Positions 29,692-37,877 of a stretch of DNA of 64,000 nt are shown here, piece by piece. The DNA is taken from the NCBI RefSeq assembly GCF_042652345.1, contig NZ_JBHSJJ010000002.1, positions 496,001 through 560,000 of the forward strand, read 5' to 3'. The notes under the pieces were generated by a model. It saw only the letters and a list, made by a program, of their open reading frames with translations. It searched no databases and was not told where the DNA came from. Source of the stretch: Negadavirga shengliensis (GTDB lineage: Bacteria; Bacteroidota; Bacteroidia; Cytophagales; Cyclobacteriaceae). Each line of letters begins with the position of its first letter. Within the stretch, counting starts at the first letter, position 1. The position numbers were made by a program, and so were the translations under genes.

Positions 29692-30300
29692 CTATTTCAA
29701 TATATCCCTTAGAAAACCCAAGGTTTTATACATCAAATTTCTAGTGGTTTTTACATTTTCCAACCCCATGATTTCCTGGGTTTGTTCATAGGATAATCCC
29801 TCGAAAAAAAAATAATAGATGATTTCCTTTCTCCTGGGGCTTAATTGCTCTAAAGCTTGATTCAGTTTTTTTCTTGCTTCTTCATCAATTTGTTGTTCGA
29901 TCAGGAGTTGTTCCGGAGAAACAGAAAATTCGAAGTTTCCCTCAGTGTTGAAAGATTGCACTCTTTTATCCCATCTATTTAATTCCCTATACAGCTTTCT
30001 TTTCAAACATTTGAATAAGTAAAACTTAATGGAATCTGTGGGTCCCAGCTTTCTTCTCAACTCTTTTAGGTCAATGAAGACTTCATGGATACAATCTTTA
30101 ACCAATGTTTTGCTTCCGGAAATTCGTATTCCGTAGGCATACAATTGCTCAAAATGGGTTTCATAGATCTCCACATAAGCCGCATCACTTCCCGCTCTGA
30201 AATCATCCCAAAGCTTCATCTCAGGAAGGTGCTCGTCCTCTGATGAATGAGCACGGCTCCACATTGAATTAAAAATATACTTGGTATTTTGTATGGTCAT
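29692..30300 (-). CDS. ECF-type RNA polymerase sigma-70 factor
   Basis: This is an extracytoplasmic-function sigma factor that directs RNA polymerase to the PUL promoters. Region 2 is seen in YETHFEQLYAYGIRISG and the DCIHEVFIDL segment. Region 4 is seen in LSPRRKEIIYYFFFEGLSYEQTQEIMGL-type sequence with the helix-turn-helix. The ORF can be extended to a TTG at 30321, but that codon lies within the promoter's -7 box. The ATG at 30300 (MTIQNTKYIF) is therefore the better start and gives 202 residues. It is paired with FecR and STN-SusC downstream. Confidence 0.92.
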   Translation of the reverse strand: MTIQNTKYIFNSMWSRAHSSEDEHLPEMKLWDDFRAGSDAAYVEIYETHFEQLYAYGIRISGSKTLVKDCIHEVFIDLKELRRKLGPTDSIKFYLFKCLKRKLYRELNRWDKRVQSFNTEGNFEFSVSPEQLLIEQQIDEEARKKLNQALEQLSPRRKEIIYYFFFEGLSYEQTQEIMGLENVKTTRNLMYKTLGFLRDILK

Positions 30301-30318
30301 TTGGGTATTTATACCAAT

Positions 30319-30349
30319 CAAAATTAGGATCTATACCCGATGTTACAAA
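30319..30349 (-). promoter_or_regulatory. Bacteroidota-type promoter of the ECF sigma gene
   Basis: On the minus strand a TTTG (-33, at 30346-30349) is followed after 19 bases by TAATTTTG (-7, at 30319-30326), an exact TAnnTTTG. The predicted start site falls about 12 bases before the ATG at 30300. This is a housekeeping-sigma promoter, so basal sigma production is probably constitutive. Confidence 0.6.
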
Positions 30350-30728
30350 AAAAATATCTTATTAAAATCATTTATTTTTATTGCTGTCGTCCGACAAATG
30401 AAAAAAATGGGAATACAGTGCCTCCATTGAAATAATAGAGCTTTTTTTATGAATTCCAAAAACCGTCCAGCCTGATAAGAGAATTTCAGTTTCGATATTA
30501 TCAGTTCCCTGTGAAATGTACATTCACGGTCTGCCTTCGTATCCGTCAAAAACTTTCCCAGGCTGACATGACATGGGTTTTTGAAGGCACCATCGCCATA
30601 ATCGAAAAATCTTCACCCTCTTCTGTCCGTCTGTAGGGTACAGCGGACAGAAGATTGATTAAAAAGACCTCCGTACCTAGATTCTGATTCAGTATAATGG
30701 GGTGAAAGTATCAGAGCACACATAGATA
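30322..30728. other. Intergenic region between the aminotransferase and sigma genes
   Basis: This 407-bp stretch holds the sigma promoter at one end and a strong hairpin (30620-30653) at the other. A 68-codon minus-strand frame at 30343-30549 has no family features and is not called. Confidence 0.5.
30620..30653 (-). terminator. Long hairpin downstream of the aminotransferase operon
   Basis: CTTCTGTCCG pairs perfectly with CGGACAGAAG, and inside it CTGTA pairs with TACAG around a GGG loop, with one bulged T. It lies 75 bp past the aminotransferase stop. A T-rich run follows about 14 bases later on the minus strand. It is the probable end of the Gfo-aminotransferase transcript. Confidence 0.6.
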
Positions 30729-32108
30729 TCACGTTTTCATCAAAGCAGGTTTCATTTTTACCAGTGACTTCAAGACTTCCTTCGTTTTAAGGAGCGTCTC
30801 TTCAATGTCTGCTTCCGTGTGGGCATAAGATATGCTTCCCTGTTTGATGGCCAAAGGAAAATTGAAAATGCCTTTTTCGATCAAGGCCAATCTATAGGCT
30901 GTATCCATTTCAAAGTGGTGATGGGCGAGGATATCATGAAAATCCTTCGGGGCATGATCCATAAAGTAAACACAAAAAGCCGATCTCTCCCTTGCCACAA
31001 AAAAGGGAAAATCATACTTTTCAAATAGGTCTATCAGGCCTTTTTCCAGCATATTCCCCAGCATTTCCACATGCTCATACACCCTGAACTCATCGGAAGC
31101 CAATTTTTTTAGGGTGGTGATCGCTGCGATGTTGGTAATGGGATGCGCGTTGAACGTCCCGGCGATCAACACCCTTTTATGGGGATCAGGGTGGATAAAA
31201 TAATCCATATACTTCTTTTTCCCGGCAATCACCCCTATGGGATAGCCATTGGCCACAGCTTTTCCAAAGGTACTGAGATCCGGTGTTACACCACAAATAC
31301 TTTGGTATCCCCCTAACGCATGACGGAACCCGGTTTTCACTTCATCAAATATCAAGAGAAATCCATTTTCGTCTGCAAGCCGCCTTAATCCCTCCAAATA
31401 TCCTTTCTGTGGCTTGACAATACCAATGTTCTGTAAGATGGGTTCGAGGATGATACAGGCCACCGGAAACCTTTTGATGATATAGGAAACGGATTCCAAA
31501 TCATTAAAATTAATGACATGCACCAGGGATTTGTGAACATCAGGAATCCCTCCCGACATGGGAACAAATGGATATTCCCCCGGACAGACCCTTTCTCCGA
31601 TATCCTCTAAATTACTGATGACATTTCCCGCCACGTCATTGTGCCACCCGTTATACCCTCCCTGTATGATGATGATATGGTCTCTTTCCGTCACCGCGCG
31701 GGAAATCCTTATGGCATGATAGGTGGCCTCCGACCCTGTACAGGTAATCTGCATGCTTTCTGCCGTTGGAACAGCCTGACAGAACAGCTCTGCCAGTTCA
31801 CCCTCGTGAATAGTAGGGCCCGCGCCCATCAATAAGGATCCATCCTGTAGGGCCCTTTGCACCGCCTCATTTACGTCTGAATCATTATGACCCAAAAAGG
31901 CCGAAGCAAAACCGGCCTGGTAATCAATAAACTCGTTCCCCTCAAGGTCCCATATACGGCTGCCTTTGCCCTTGAAAAAGGCTATATTCGGGTTGGCTTT
32001 CCGGTTTAACGAAACGACACCGCCGGGGATCCATTTTTCGTTTCTGTTTAAAAGCGCTTGTGATTTTGGCCAGTTATTCATGATTAAATGGATTTTATTT
32101 GTATTCAT
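30729..32108 (-). CDS. Class III PLP aminotransferase, glutamate-1-semialdehyde aminomutase-like
   Basis: This is a fold-type I PLP enzyme of 459 residues. The PLP lysine is K283 in STFGKAVANGYPIG, and the cofactor-nitrogen Asp lies in FDEVKTGFR (D255). The early GVVSLNRKANPNI and the CTGSEATYHAIR block are like HemL and other class III enzymes that act on keto or semialdehyde substrates. A second ATG at residue 10 (MNNWPKSQ) is an equally good start. It lies 13 bp behind a Tat-like-signal Gfo/Idh/MocA gene and shares its promoter, so a role in heme synthesis is unlikely. Amination or deamination of a keto-sugar or of a product of the SusCD cluster is inferred. Confidence 0.85.
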   Translation of the reverse strand: MNTNKIHLIMNNWPKSQALLNRNEKWIPGGVVSLNRKANPNIAFFKGKGSRIWDLEGNEFIDYQAGFASAFLGHNDSDVNEAVQRALQDGSLLMGAGPTIHEGELAELFCQAVPTAESMQITCTGSEATYHAIRISRAVTERDHIIIIQGGYNGWHNDVAGNVISNLEDIGERVCPGEYPFVPMSGGIPDVHKSLVHVINFNDLESVSYIIKRFPVACIILEPILQNIGIVKPQKGYLEGLRRLADENGFLLIFDEVKTGFRHALGGYQSICGVTPDLSTFGKAVANGYPIGVIAGKKKYMDYFIHPDPHKRVLIAGTFNAHPITNIAAITTLKKLASDEFRVYEHVEMLGNMLEKGLIDLFEKYDFPFFVARERSAFCVYFMDHAPKDFHDILAHHHFEMDTAYRLALIEKGIFNFPLAIKQGSISYAHTEADIEETLLKTKEVLKSLVKMKPALMKT

Positions 32109-32121
32109 TGACTACAGGAAA

Positions 32122-33354
32122 CTACATATCAAAATTCGGGATCTTCATCCATTCCCCTCCTTTCAAAGCCGACTCATGGGCTACTATACCGGGCGCTGTG
32201 TACGCAATGGCTTCATATATGTCCACTTTAGGTTTTCGCTCCTTTACAATGGCATCGATGAATTCATGCGTGATAAAGGTGTGCGAACCGTCATGTCCAC
32301 TGCCATGGCGTAATGGTTGCGGCAACAATTCCGTGTTCCACCATTGGATTTGATCGTATTTTTCCAAGGTGGCCTGCTTAAACAGAAACCCAGCGTCATC
32401 CCTGCCCAATTCCTCTGAAGCTGTCACTTTCATTTCTCCCAATCCATTGGGATCATCGCCATATAGACTCATTTTACTGCCATGCCATTCCCCCCTTTCG
32501 GTTCCCATCAGTGCCCCCTTCCAGCAAACAGAGATCCTGCTCGTATGACCTTTGTCCGTCTTAAACAACGCGGTTTCGTTCCAAAACGGATTGTTATAAG
32601 GATTACCTTTCAAAGCTTCACTCTCATCCCCCCAGCCCAGGCAACTGACATTTTGAAACCGCTCTCCCGTTACCGAAATATGATATGAGGTACAGTGGGT
32701 GGGGTACAACATGGGAGGCAAACCATGTCTCCATGTGGGTTTTCCCTCTTCGAAAAACAATACTTCCAGCCCCGGGTGATGATAATCCGCTTCTACCCGA
32801 AAAATATCCCCGAATTTGCCATCCCGATAATAGTTTTGGGCCGAAATGACCACCTGATGAAAAGTACTGGTTTCCGCCATCATATAGGTCAAGCCGGACT
32901 TTCTTACAGCATCCCTCAGCCTTTCACAGTCCTCCAGAGTCCACGCCACCGGAACCGCGCAAAGCACATGTTTTCCAGCTTCCAGACTTTCCAACACATG
33001 TGCCGCATGATCGGGGGCGGGTGTGGCAATGAAAACAGCTTCAACTTTCGGATCCTTAAGCAATTTGGTCAATGATTCATATGCCTTTTCACATTGATAT
33101 ACCTTTTGTAAACGCTCCCTTCTGTCCAACCGCAAATCACTGACTGCCTCCACTGTACAATTGGGGTGTTCGTGAAAATAAAAGCTTGTCCCAAAACGTC
33201 CTCCGACCACGCCGATCCTTACCTTCCTTTCAGTGGTCGGCTCGCCCGCAAAAGCAAACCTTGGACCGGCCATCACAGAGAATCCCAAAAGCCCTGCTTT
33301 GGAAATAAATTCGCGGCGATTGTACCGATGAGTTGTATCTTTTTCCGTTTCCAT
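32122..33354 (-). CDS. Gfo/Idh/MocA-family protein with Tat-like signal
   Basis: This 410-residue NAD(P)-binding protein has an N-terminal RREFISKAG twin-arginine-like signal. The Rossmann start reads VRIGVVGGRFG, with acidic AVSDL ending the second strand, so NAD is likely. The usual catalytic EKP is replaced by AVP (HVLCAVPVAW). It keeps MMAET, the PTH histidine (LYPTHCTSYH) and a C-terminal GHDGSH motif shared with the other four family members in this window. Export through Tat fits a folded enzyme with bound NAD. It is the first gene of an operon with the aminotransferase and has the tandem GTTTAC-type element upstream. It may be a dehydrogenase or a GH109-like NAD-dependent glycosidase or lyase. 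Confidence 0.85.
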   Translation of the reverse strand: METEKDTTHRYNRREFISKAGLLGFSVMAGPRFAFAGEPTTERKVRIGVVGGRFGTSFYFHEHPNCTVEAVSDLRLDRRERLQKVYQCEKAYESLTKLLKDPKVEAVFIATPAPDHAAHVLESLEAGKHVLCAVPVAWTLEDCERLRDAVRKSGLTYMMAETSTFHQVVISAQNYYRDGKFGDIFRVEADYHHPGLEVLFFEEGKPTWRHGLPPMLYPTHCTSYHISVTGERFQNVSCLGWGDESEALKGNPYNNPFWNETALFKTDKGHTSRISVCWKGALMGTERGEWHGSKMSLYGDDPNGLGEMKVTASEELGRDDAGFLFKQATLEKYDQIQWWNTELLPQPLRHGSGHDGSHTFITHEFIDAIVKERKPKVDIYEAIAYTAPGIVAHESALKGGEWMKIPNFDM

Positions 33355-33769
33355 TGTTCATCAATTTATAATGCCATACATGTAATTTTCCGGGTGAAAG
33401 ATATTTAAAAGCCGTGATCGTGACTTTCAAGGTAGAAACAAATAACCAAACCCATCGAGCCGGGTCTTTTTATATGTTCTCTCATCAAGTTCAACCGCTT
33501 TTTAATATTTTTGTTTACCAAATTTAACATTTTTTGTATACAAAAAATAATTTACCAGAAATAATTCTATATCCTTCTTAAAATCTGACAAAACAGATTT
33601 AAAAAACAACAAATCAACCCGGTGTCCGGTTTTTCGATGTTCTTGTTTTTCATGAAGTTCGCTTGTCATAGGCTCAAGGCGCCTTACAGGCCAAGGCTCC
33701 AGGTATATAGACAAACTCATTTCTCTACTGGATAGGGCCGGGGAATCACGTAGCGGTTTCAAGGCAGGG
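33355..33769. other. Intergenic region upstream of the Gfo-aminotransferase operon
   Basis: This 415-bp AT-rich region between the gamma-glutamyltransferase stop and the Gfo start contains the tandem operator described separately. No gene is supported. A minus-strand frame at 33502-33864 is a shadow that runs into the gamma-glutamyltransferase gene. Confidence 0.5.
33509..33548 (-). promoter_or_regulatory. Tandem FadR-type operator, copy a (Gfo-aminotransferase operon)
   Basis: TTTTGTTTACCAA at 33509-33521 is followed, with 23 bp between the GTTTAC and GTATAC starts (33513 and 33536), by a perfect 20-bp palindrome at 33529-33548 with core TTGTATACAA. That core is the ideal FadR-subfamily GntR site. 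The element lies 155-195 bp before the Gfo start. Confidence 0.7.
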
Positions 33770-35485
33770 TCAAAACGCTGCTTCTTTCGACCTAATTGCT
33801 CCGGTGAACCTCGCCGTTGAAGGGTCTGTGGCACCATGAACCTGCCCGGTCCCCGGATCCACATAAATGATGGCCGGATGCCCTATATTCACTTTATTTT
33901 CATCCAGTTGAAGGGTATGCCCCAAATCAGCCAGTCTCCGCCAGCGTTCTATACTCAATCCTTCCCTGATGGAAAGGATGCGGTTCTGGGGCAATGCCTG
34001 ATGCCTGTCGCTTGAAGGGTTGAAGGACCCCTGAAAAAGGTTGGTGTTGAACCTGGGAATGGTAAGGGCATCATAGGGCGAAATCCCAAATTCCGCGATG
34101 GCCAGAAAAAGGTTGAGCTGGTTCTGATCCTGCGTATCTCCACCTTCTGCACACATCGCCAAGAAAGGCTTTCCGTCTTTTAACACGATGGTTGGTGAAA
34201 GGGTCACCCTTGGTCTTTTTCCAGGGGCAATGCAGTTTGGATGGCCTTCCAGTGTATTGAAACTTTTGAGCCTTGTGCCATGGGTGACGCCGGTGCTTCC
34301 GCCATTCCCAGCCTTGCTGCCCCAACCGCTGGGCGAAGCCGCTACCATATTACCCCATTTATCCATGACACTGCAAACAGTCGTGCCGCCCATTGCTTTC
34401 AAATATTCCCCCTTTCCAAGCAGTGCCTGCATACCAACCGGGTCTCCGGGCCGGCATTCATCGGACGCCAGGTCCATATTGATCAAAGGCGCCCTGAGTC
34501 GGGTATACTCATCGGACAAAAGCTCCTTTAAAGGTACCTCCACGAACAATGGGTCTCCATAATAGGTGTCTCGGTCCGCAAACGAGAGCTTGAGCGCTTC
34601 CGTGACCACATGAATGTATTCCGGAGAAAGGTACCCATAAGCCTGCAAATCAAAATTTTCTATCAGCCGAAGGGCTTGAAGCATAACGGGTCCTTGTGTC
34701 CAGGTATTGGCTTTGTATACCGTAAAGCCTTTATAATTGATGCTGACCGGCTCCTCCACCTCAGTCACATGTTGGGCCAGGTCTTCTTTTGTGAAAAAAG
34801 AACCTGTTGATCGGTACCAGGCCGCCAAAGAATCCGCCACATCCCCTCTATAAAACCGGTCTGCAACCGCCTGCAATTTTTCTTCCCGGCTACCTGTGCG
34901 TTGCTGTTCCGCTTCCACCAGCTTTCGCAAGGTCCTGGCAAGACCACCGTACCAACCGGTGTCCTGCGAGACTTCCGAAAGCGAATACCGGATGGTGGAT
35001 GACACTGGGCTTCCACTTTCCAGCAATTTTAAGGTAGGGGCCACCGTCTCCTCAAAACTCAGGCGGCCATAAAGCTGCAGGGCTTTGACGCACAGGTCTA
35101 TTACCGAAGGAACCAGGGCTGCCCGGATATCGTCCTCCGGTATCCCGTTTTTCATGTACCAATCTATCCCCTCCTTGCTCAGTGGCGCTTCACCCACCCC
35201 GGAAAGCACTTTGACTTTTTGGGATTCCGCGTCGTAAAACATAAAAGTAACTTCTCCGCCAATGTTAAACCTTGGAAAATCCACTACGGATTCGGCAAGT
35301 ATAACGGCAACTGCCGCATCCGCCGCCGTTCCTCCCGCCTCAAGCATGTCCAATCCAGCCTGTACCGGCGCTTTTTCACTGGCAGCCACCATGCCCTCAT
35401 TTCCTAAACTTTTATACCCAAGTTCCTGGGCAAACAATGCCGCCGGTATCCAGCAACAAATCAAGAAAACTACTTTGTGTTTCAT
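33770..35485 (-). CDS. Gamma-glutamyltransferase-family Ntn hydrolase, secreted
   Basis: This 571-residue protein has a signal peptide (cleavage near ALFAQ). The large-subunit start is present in GGTAADAAVA (51-60). The autoprocessing site and N-terminal nucleophile would be Thr368 in GGTTVCSVMD, where the usual sequence is TTHxSVxD. The His after the two Thr is Val here, so it is a divergent member. The family cleaves gamma-glutamyl amides such as glutathione, or related acylamides. It has its own long upstream region with the tandem operator and belongs to the SusCD regulon by that evidence. The true substrate may be another amide. Confidence 0.85.
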   Translation of the reverse strand: MKHKVVFLICCWIPAALFAQELGYKSLGNEGMVAASEKAPVQAGLDMLEAGGTAADAAVAVILAESVVDFPRFNIGGEVTFMFYDAESQKVKVLSGVGEAPLSKEGIDWYMKNGIPEDDIRAALVPSVIDLCVKALQLYGRLSFEETVAPTLKLLESGSPVSSTIRYSLSEVSQDTGWYGGLARTLRKLVEAEQQRTGSREEKLQAVADRFYRGDVADSLAAWYRSTGSFFTKEDLAQHVTEVEEPVSINYKGFTVYKANTWTQGPVMLQALRLIENFDLQAYGYLSPEYIHVVTEALKLSFADRDTYYGDPLFVEVPLKELLSDEYTRLRAPLINMDLASDECRPGDPVGMQALLGKGEYLKAMGGTTVCSVMDKWGNMVAASPSGWGSKAGNGGSTGVTHGTRLKSFNTLEGHPNCIAPGKRPRVTLSPTIVLKDGKPFLAMCAEGGDTQDQNQLNLFLAIAEFGISPYDALTIPRFNTNLFQGSFNPSSDRHQALPQNRILSIREGLSIERWRRLADLGHTLQLDENKVNIGHPAIIYVDPGTGQVHGATDPSTARFTGAIRSKEAAF

Positions 35486-35518
35486 ATGATTATAATTTTT
35501 TATTAATAGGCCTTATAG

Positions 35519-35645
35519 CCTGGCCTGCCCCTGCCTGCCCCGAACTCGATTCGGGGAACTTGTTTCGGGGAACTTGATCCGGGAGAATCTCGCATGTCCC
35601 CCCCCCCCCGATAGCTATCGGGGCTATCGGGGCTATCGGGTATCC
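35519..35645. repeat. GC-rich intergenic repeat cluster with C12 run and palindromes
   Basis: It contains CCCCGAA/TTCGGGG (stem 7, loop 5; 35538-35556) with two further copies of the TTCGGGGAACTTG-type unit, a run of 12 C (35598-35609), an 18-bp perfect palindrome CCCCGATAGCTATCGGGG (35606-35623), and two more CTATCGGG units. Such elements are typical of dispersed REP-like intergenic repeats. No function is visible. Confidence 0.7.
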
Positions 35646-35804
35646 CAGTGTGTATCGCCTCCCTCAAGCCCGGTTTCATAGGTTTCCTTATTTATAATCG
35701 CCTAAAGCAAATAAGCGTCACTGAGAAATCACCCGGCGTCTGAGAGGTTCCCGCGATTGGATAAGGTTTCTTCAAGTCCATGCGTTTGAGATCCCATACA
35801 ATTT

Positions 35805-35839
35805 TAATGTTTACCAAAATAAATAATTTTCGTTTACAT
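35805..35839 (-). promoter_or_regulatory. Tandem FadR-type operator, copy b (gamma-glutamyltransferase)
   Basis: GTTTAC at 35809 and GTTTAC at 35832 have 23 bp between their starts, with the same flanks as the other copies (ACCAAAATAA after the first, TTTTC before the second). It lies about 320 bp before the gene, so the leader would be long and would include the GC-rich repeats. Confidence 0.6.
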
Positions 35840-35867
35840 AATTATTATAACCACTCTTCACACCAAC

Positions 35868-36635
35868 CTAAAACGGTTTTTGTCCGGCCAGTTGCCCCCC
35901 GTCCAATACCACTACCTGGCCGGTCATGAAGCTGCAGGCTTCGCTGGCCAAGAAAAGGAACATCGGCGCGATTTCCCCGACCTTCCCTGGCCGGTTGAGT
36001 GGAATGTACCGATCTACAAATTTCCGGGTAAATTCCGGCGGATCGATTTCCATGGACATAGGGGTCTGGATGTAACCCGGACAAACTGCATTGACGCGGA
36101 CACCGGTATGGGCCATTTCAAGCGCCATGGTCTTGGTGAGCATAATGACACCTCCTTTTGAAGCATTATAATGCGCATACCCGGCTTCTCCGTCCAAGCC
36201 GTTTTTGCTGGCCATGTTCACTACCGCTCCTTTTTTGCGCTGAACCATCTTCCTGCAAACGGCCTGAGAGACATGAAACATGCCCGAAAGGTTGATATTA
36301 ATGATGCTGTTCCAATCATTTTCGTCAATTTCCAGAAAAGGTTGTTCCTTTGCAATACCCGCATTATTAACCAACACGTCAACCGGTTGTTTTGCGTCCG
36401 TCCGTTCCACGGCATCAAATACCCTCTTTCGATCAGAAACATCCACCTGTTCGCTCCATACCTCTGAAGTCAGCTGTTTCAATTCCACAACGGCTTTCTG
36501 AAGATTTGCCGAATGGTTATCGAAAACGGACAAAACCGCCCCCTCAAGAGCAAATTGTCTCGCAATTTCAAAACCAATTCCCCGGGCTGCACCGGTGATC
36601 AGCACATGTTGATTTTCAAATCTTTTATTTTCCAT
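35868..36635 (-). CDS. Short-chain dehydrogenase/reductase (SDR)
   Basis: This is a classical SDR of 255 residues and appears cytoplasmic. The cofactor motif TGAARGIG is at 14-21, NNAG is at 90-93, and the catalytic Tyr156 and Lys160 lie in YNASK. The C-terminal FMTGQVVVLDGG segment is typical. It would oxidise or reduce a sugar or alcohol with NAD(P). It follows the MFS gene by 19 bp and probably processes the imported compound. The exact substrate is unknown. Confidence 0.9.
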   Translation of the reverse strand: MENKRFENQHVLITGAARGIGFEIARQFALEGAVLSVFDNHSANLQKAVVELKQLTSEVWSEQVDVSDRKRVFDAVERTDAKQPVDVLVNNAGIAKEQPFLEIDENDWNSIININLSGMFHVSQAVCRKMVQRKKGAVVNMASKNGLDGEAGYAHYNASKGGVIMLTKTMALEMAHTGVRVNAVCPGYIQTPMSMEIDPPEFTRKFVDRYIPLNRPGKVGEIAPMFLFLASEACSFMTGQVVVLDGGQLAGQKPF

Positions 36636-36654
36636 ATCGGTCAGTGGATTGAAT

Positions 36655-37866
36655 TCATGATTGATTCATTTTAAGGGCAAACTGTCTATCCGTGATTGGC
36701 TTTTTGGTGAAATAAAGCGCGTATAACGTGATGACCACAAAGCACAAACAAGGGACCATATAGGAAACCGCCACCCCATAATTATCTGCTAACAGGCCTT
36801 GGATGGGTGTAAAAACCGCGCCTCCTACAATAGCGAAATTAAGCAAAGCAGAGCCCCTTCCGGCAAAATTACCGGTATCCTCTATGGCCAGGCTGAACAG
36901 TGTAGGAAACATGATGGACAATCCAAGCCCCAAACTTGCCAGTAGGTATTCATTGAATCCTGTGTTGGAAAATATGCAGATCAAGTAGACGACGACCATA
37001 TAGGTCCCGAAAATCCCAACCAGCCGGTGTGCACTTATGAATTTTAATATCCAGACTGCGGCAATTAAGCCCATTATCGCGGCGAAGACATAGTAGAGCG
37101 TGAGGTAGCCCACCGCCTCAGTCAGGGAAAACCCCAATTCGGTTCTTAAATAAGGAATAAAAAAGCCTGCCGTGGATGCCTCAGCCCCCACATAAAAAAA
37201 CATGGCGATAACTCCGTACAGCAAATGCGGGTACTTCCTGCTTTGGCGGATGATCCCGGAAATGGAAAAGACATCCTCTTTGGGTGGGGTCATGCTGGGC
37301 ATTTTTGAAAAATAAATGAGAAGAGTAATAACCAAGATCACCAGTCCGATCAGCATATACGGAAAATAAAACCGGATATCGCCCGATTGGGTATAAATCA
37401 ACCAGGAGGCTATCAATGGCGTGGCGGCATAGCCTATCCTGGAAAAGGACTGGACAAAATTGATGCGTATATGGGCACCCTCCGGATCCCCCAATAATGT
37501 CGTAAACGGGTTGGCCGCGACGTTGATGATGGTAATCCCCGTGGATAAGGTGAATATGGCCAACAAAATAATTCCGTAAGCCTCCAGGATCTGGGCCGGT
37601 ATAAACAACAGACAGCCCAAAGCAGACGTCAAAAGGGCTATCAACAGACTTATTTTGTACCCAAACCGATGGATGATCCAAGCAATGGGGACCGGAAAAA
37701 TGATATAAGTAATGTAAAACGAAACCTGGATCAACGTGGCTTGGGTATAATTAAGCTGGAAATAATCCATGACGATAGGCAAAAGAATATCGTTCATGGT
37801 AAACATTGCCCCGACAGTCAGGAACATGAGACACAGCAAAATCAAAGGTCTATATTGGTGCTTCAT
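36655..37866 (-). CDS. MFS transporter
   Basis: This is a 403-residue inner-membrane carrier with about 12 hydrophobic helices in two halves. The first half reads LILLCLMFLTVGAMFTMNDI and the second begins near YGVIAMFFYVGAEAS. The pattern recalls the FucP-like sugar:proton symporter branch in Bacteroidota, but no substrate motif can be assigned. It lies 11 bp after the small unknown gene and 19 bp before the SDR, so it probably carries the product released in the periplasm by the exported enzymes into the cytoplasm. Confidence 0.88.
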   Translation of the reverse strand: MKHQYRPLILLCLMFLTVGAMFTMNDILLPIVMDYFQLNYTQATLIQVSFYITYIIFPVPIAWIIHRFGYKISLLIALLTSALGCLLFIPAQILEAYGIILLAIFTLSTGITIINVAANPFTTLLGDPEGAHIRINFVQSFSRIGYAATPLIASWLIYTQSGDIRFYFPYMLIGLVILVITLLIYFSKMPSMTPPKEDVFSISGIIRQSRKYPHLLYGVIAMFFYVGAEASTAGFFIPYLRTELGFSLTEAVGYLTLYYVFAAIMGLIAAVWILKFISAHRLVGIFGTYMVVVYLICIFSNTGFNEYLLASLGLGLSIMFPTLFSLAIEDTGNFAGRGSALLNFAIVGGAVFTPIQGLLADNYGVAVSYMVPCLCFVVITLYALYFTKKPITDRQFALKMNQS

Positions 37867-37877
37867 AAAAGTGCAGG

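Larger units (their letters stand above)
35486..35867. other. Intergenic region upstream of the gamma-glutamyltransferase gene
   Basis: This 382-bp stretch is split in character. The half next to the gene is GC-rich with repeats (see 35519-35645). The other half is AT-rich and carries operator copy b just after the SDR stop. No gene is supported. Confidence 0.5.

Noticed and set aside
30343..30549. 68-codon minus-strand frame in the sigma upstream region
   Set aside because: It contains the region upstream of the sigma promoter, has no known motif and no sign of initiation.
33502..33864. 120-codon minus-strand frame
   Set aside because: It overlaps the end of the gamma-glutamyltransferase gene in another frame and covers the operator. 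It has no family features.
35519..35645. Possible CRISPR-like repeats
   Set aside because: The repeat units are short, contiguous and palindromic with no spacers of constant length, and no cas genes are nearby.
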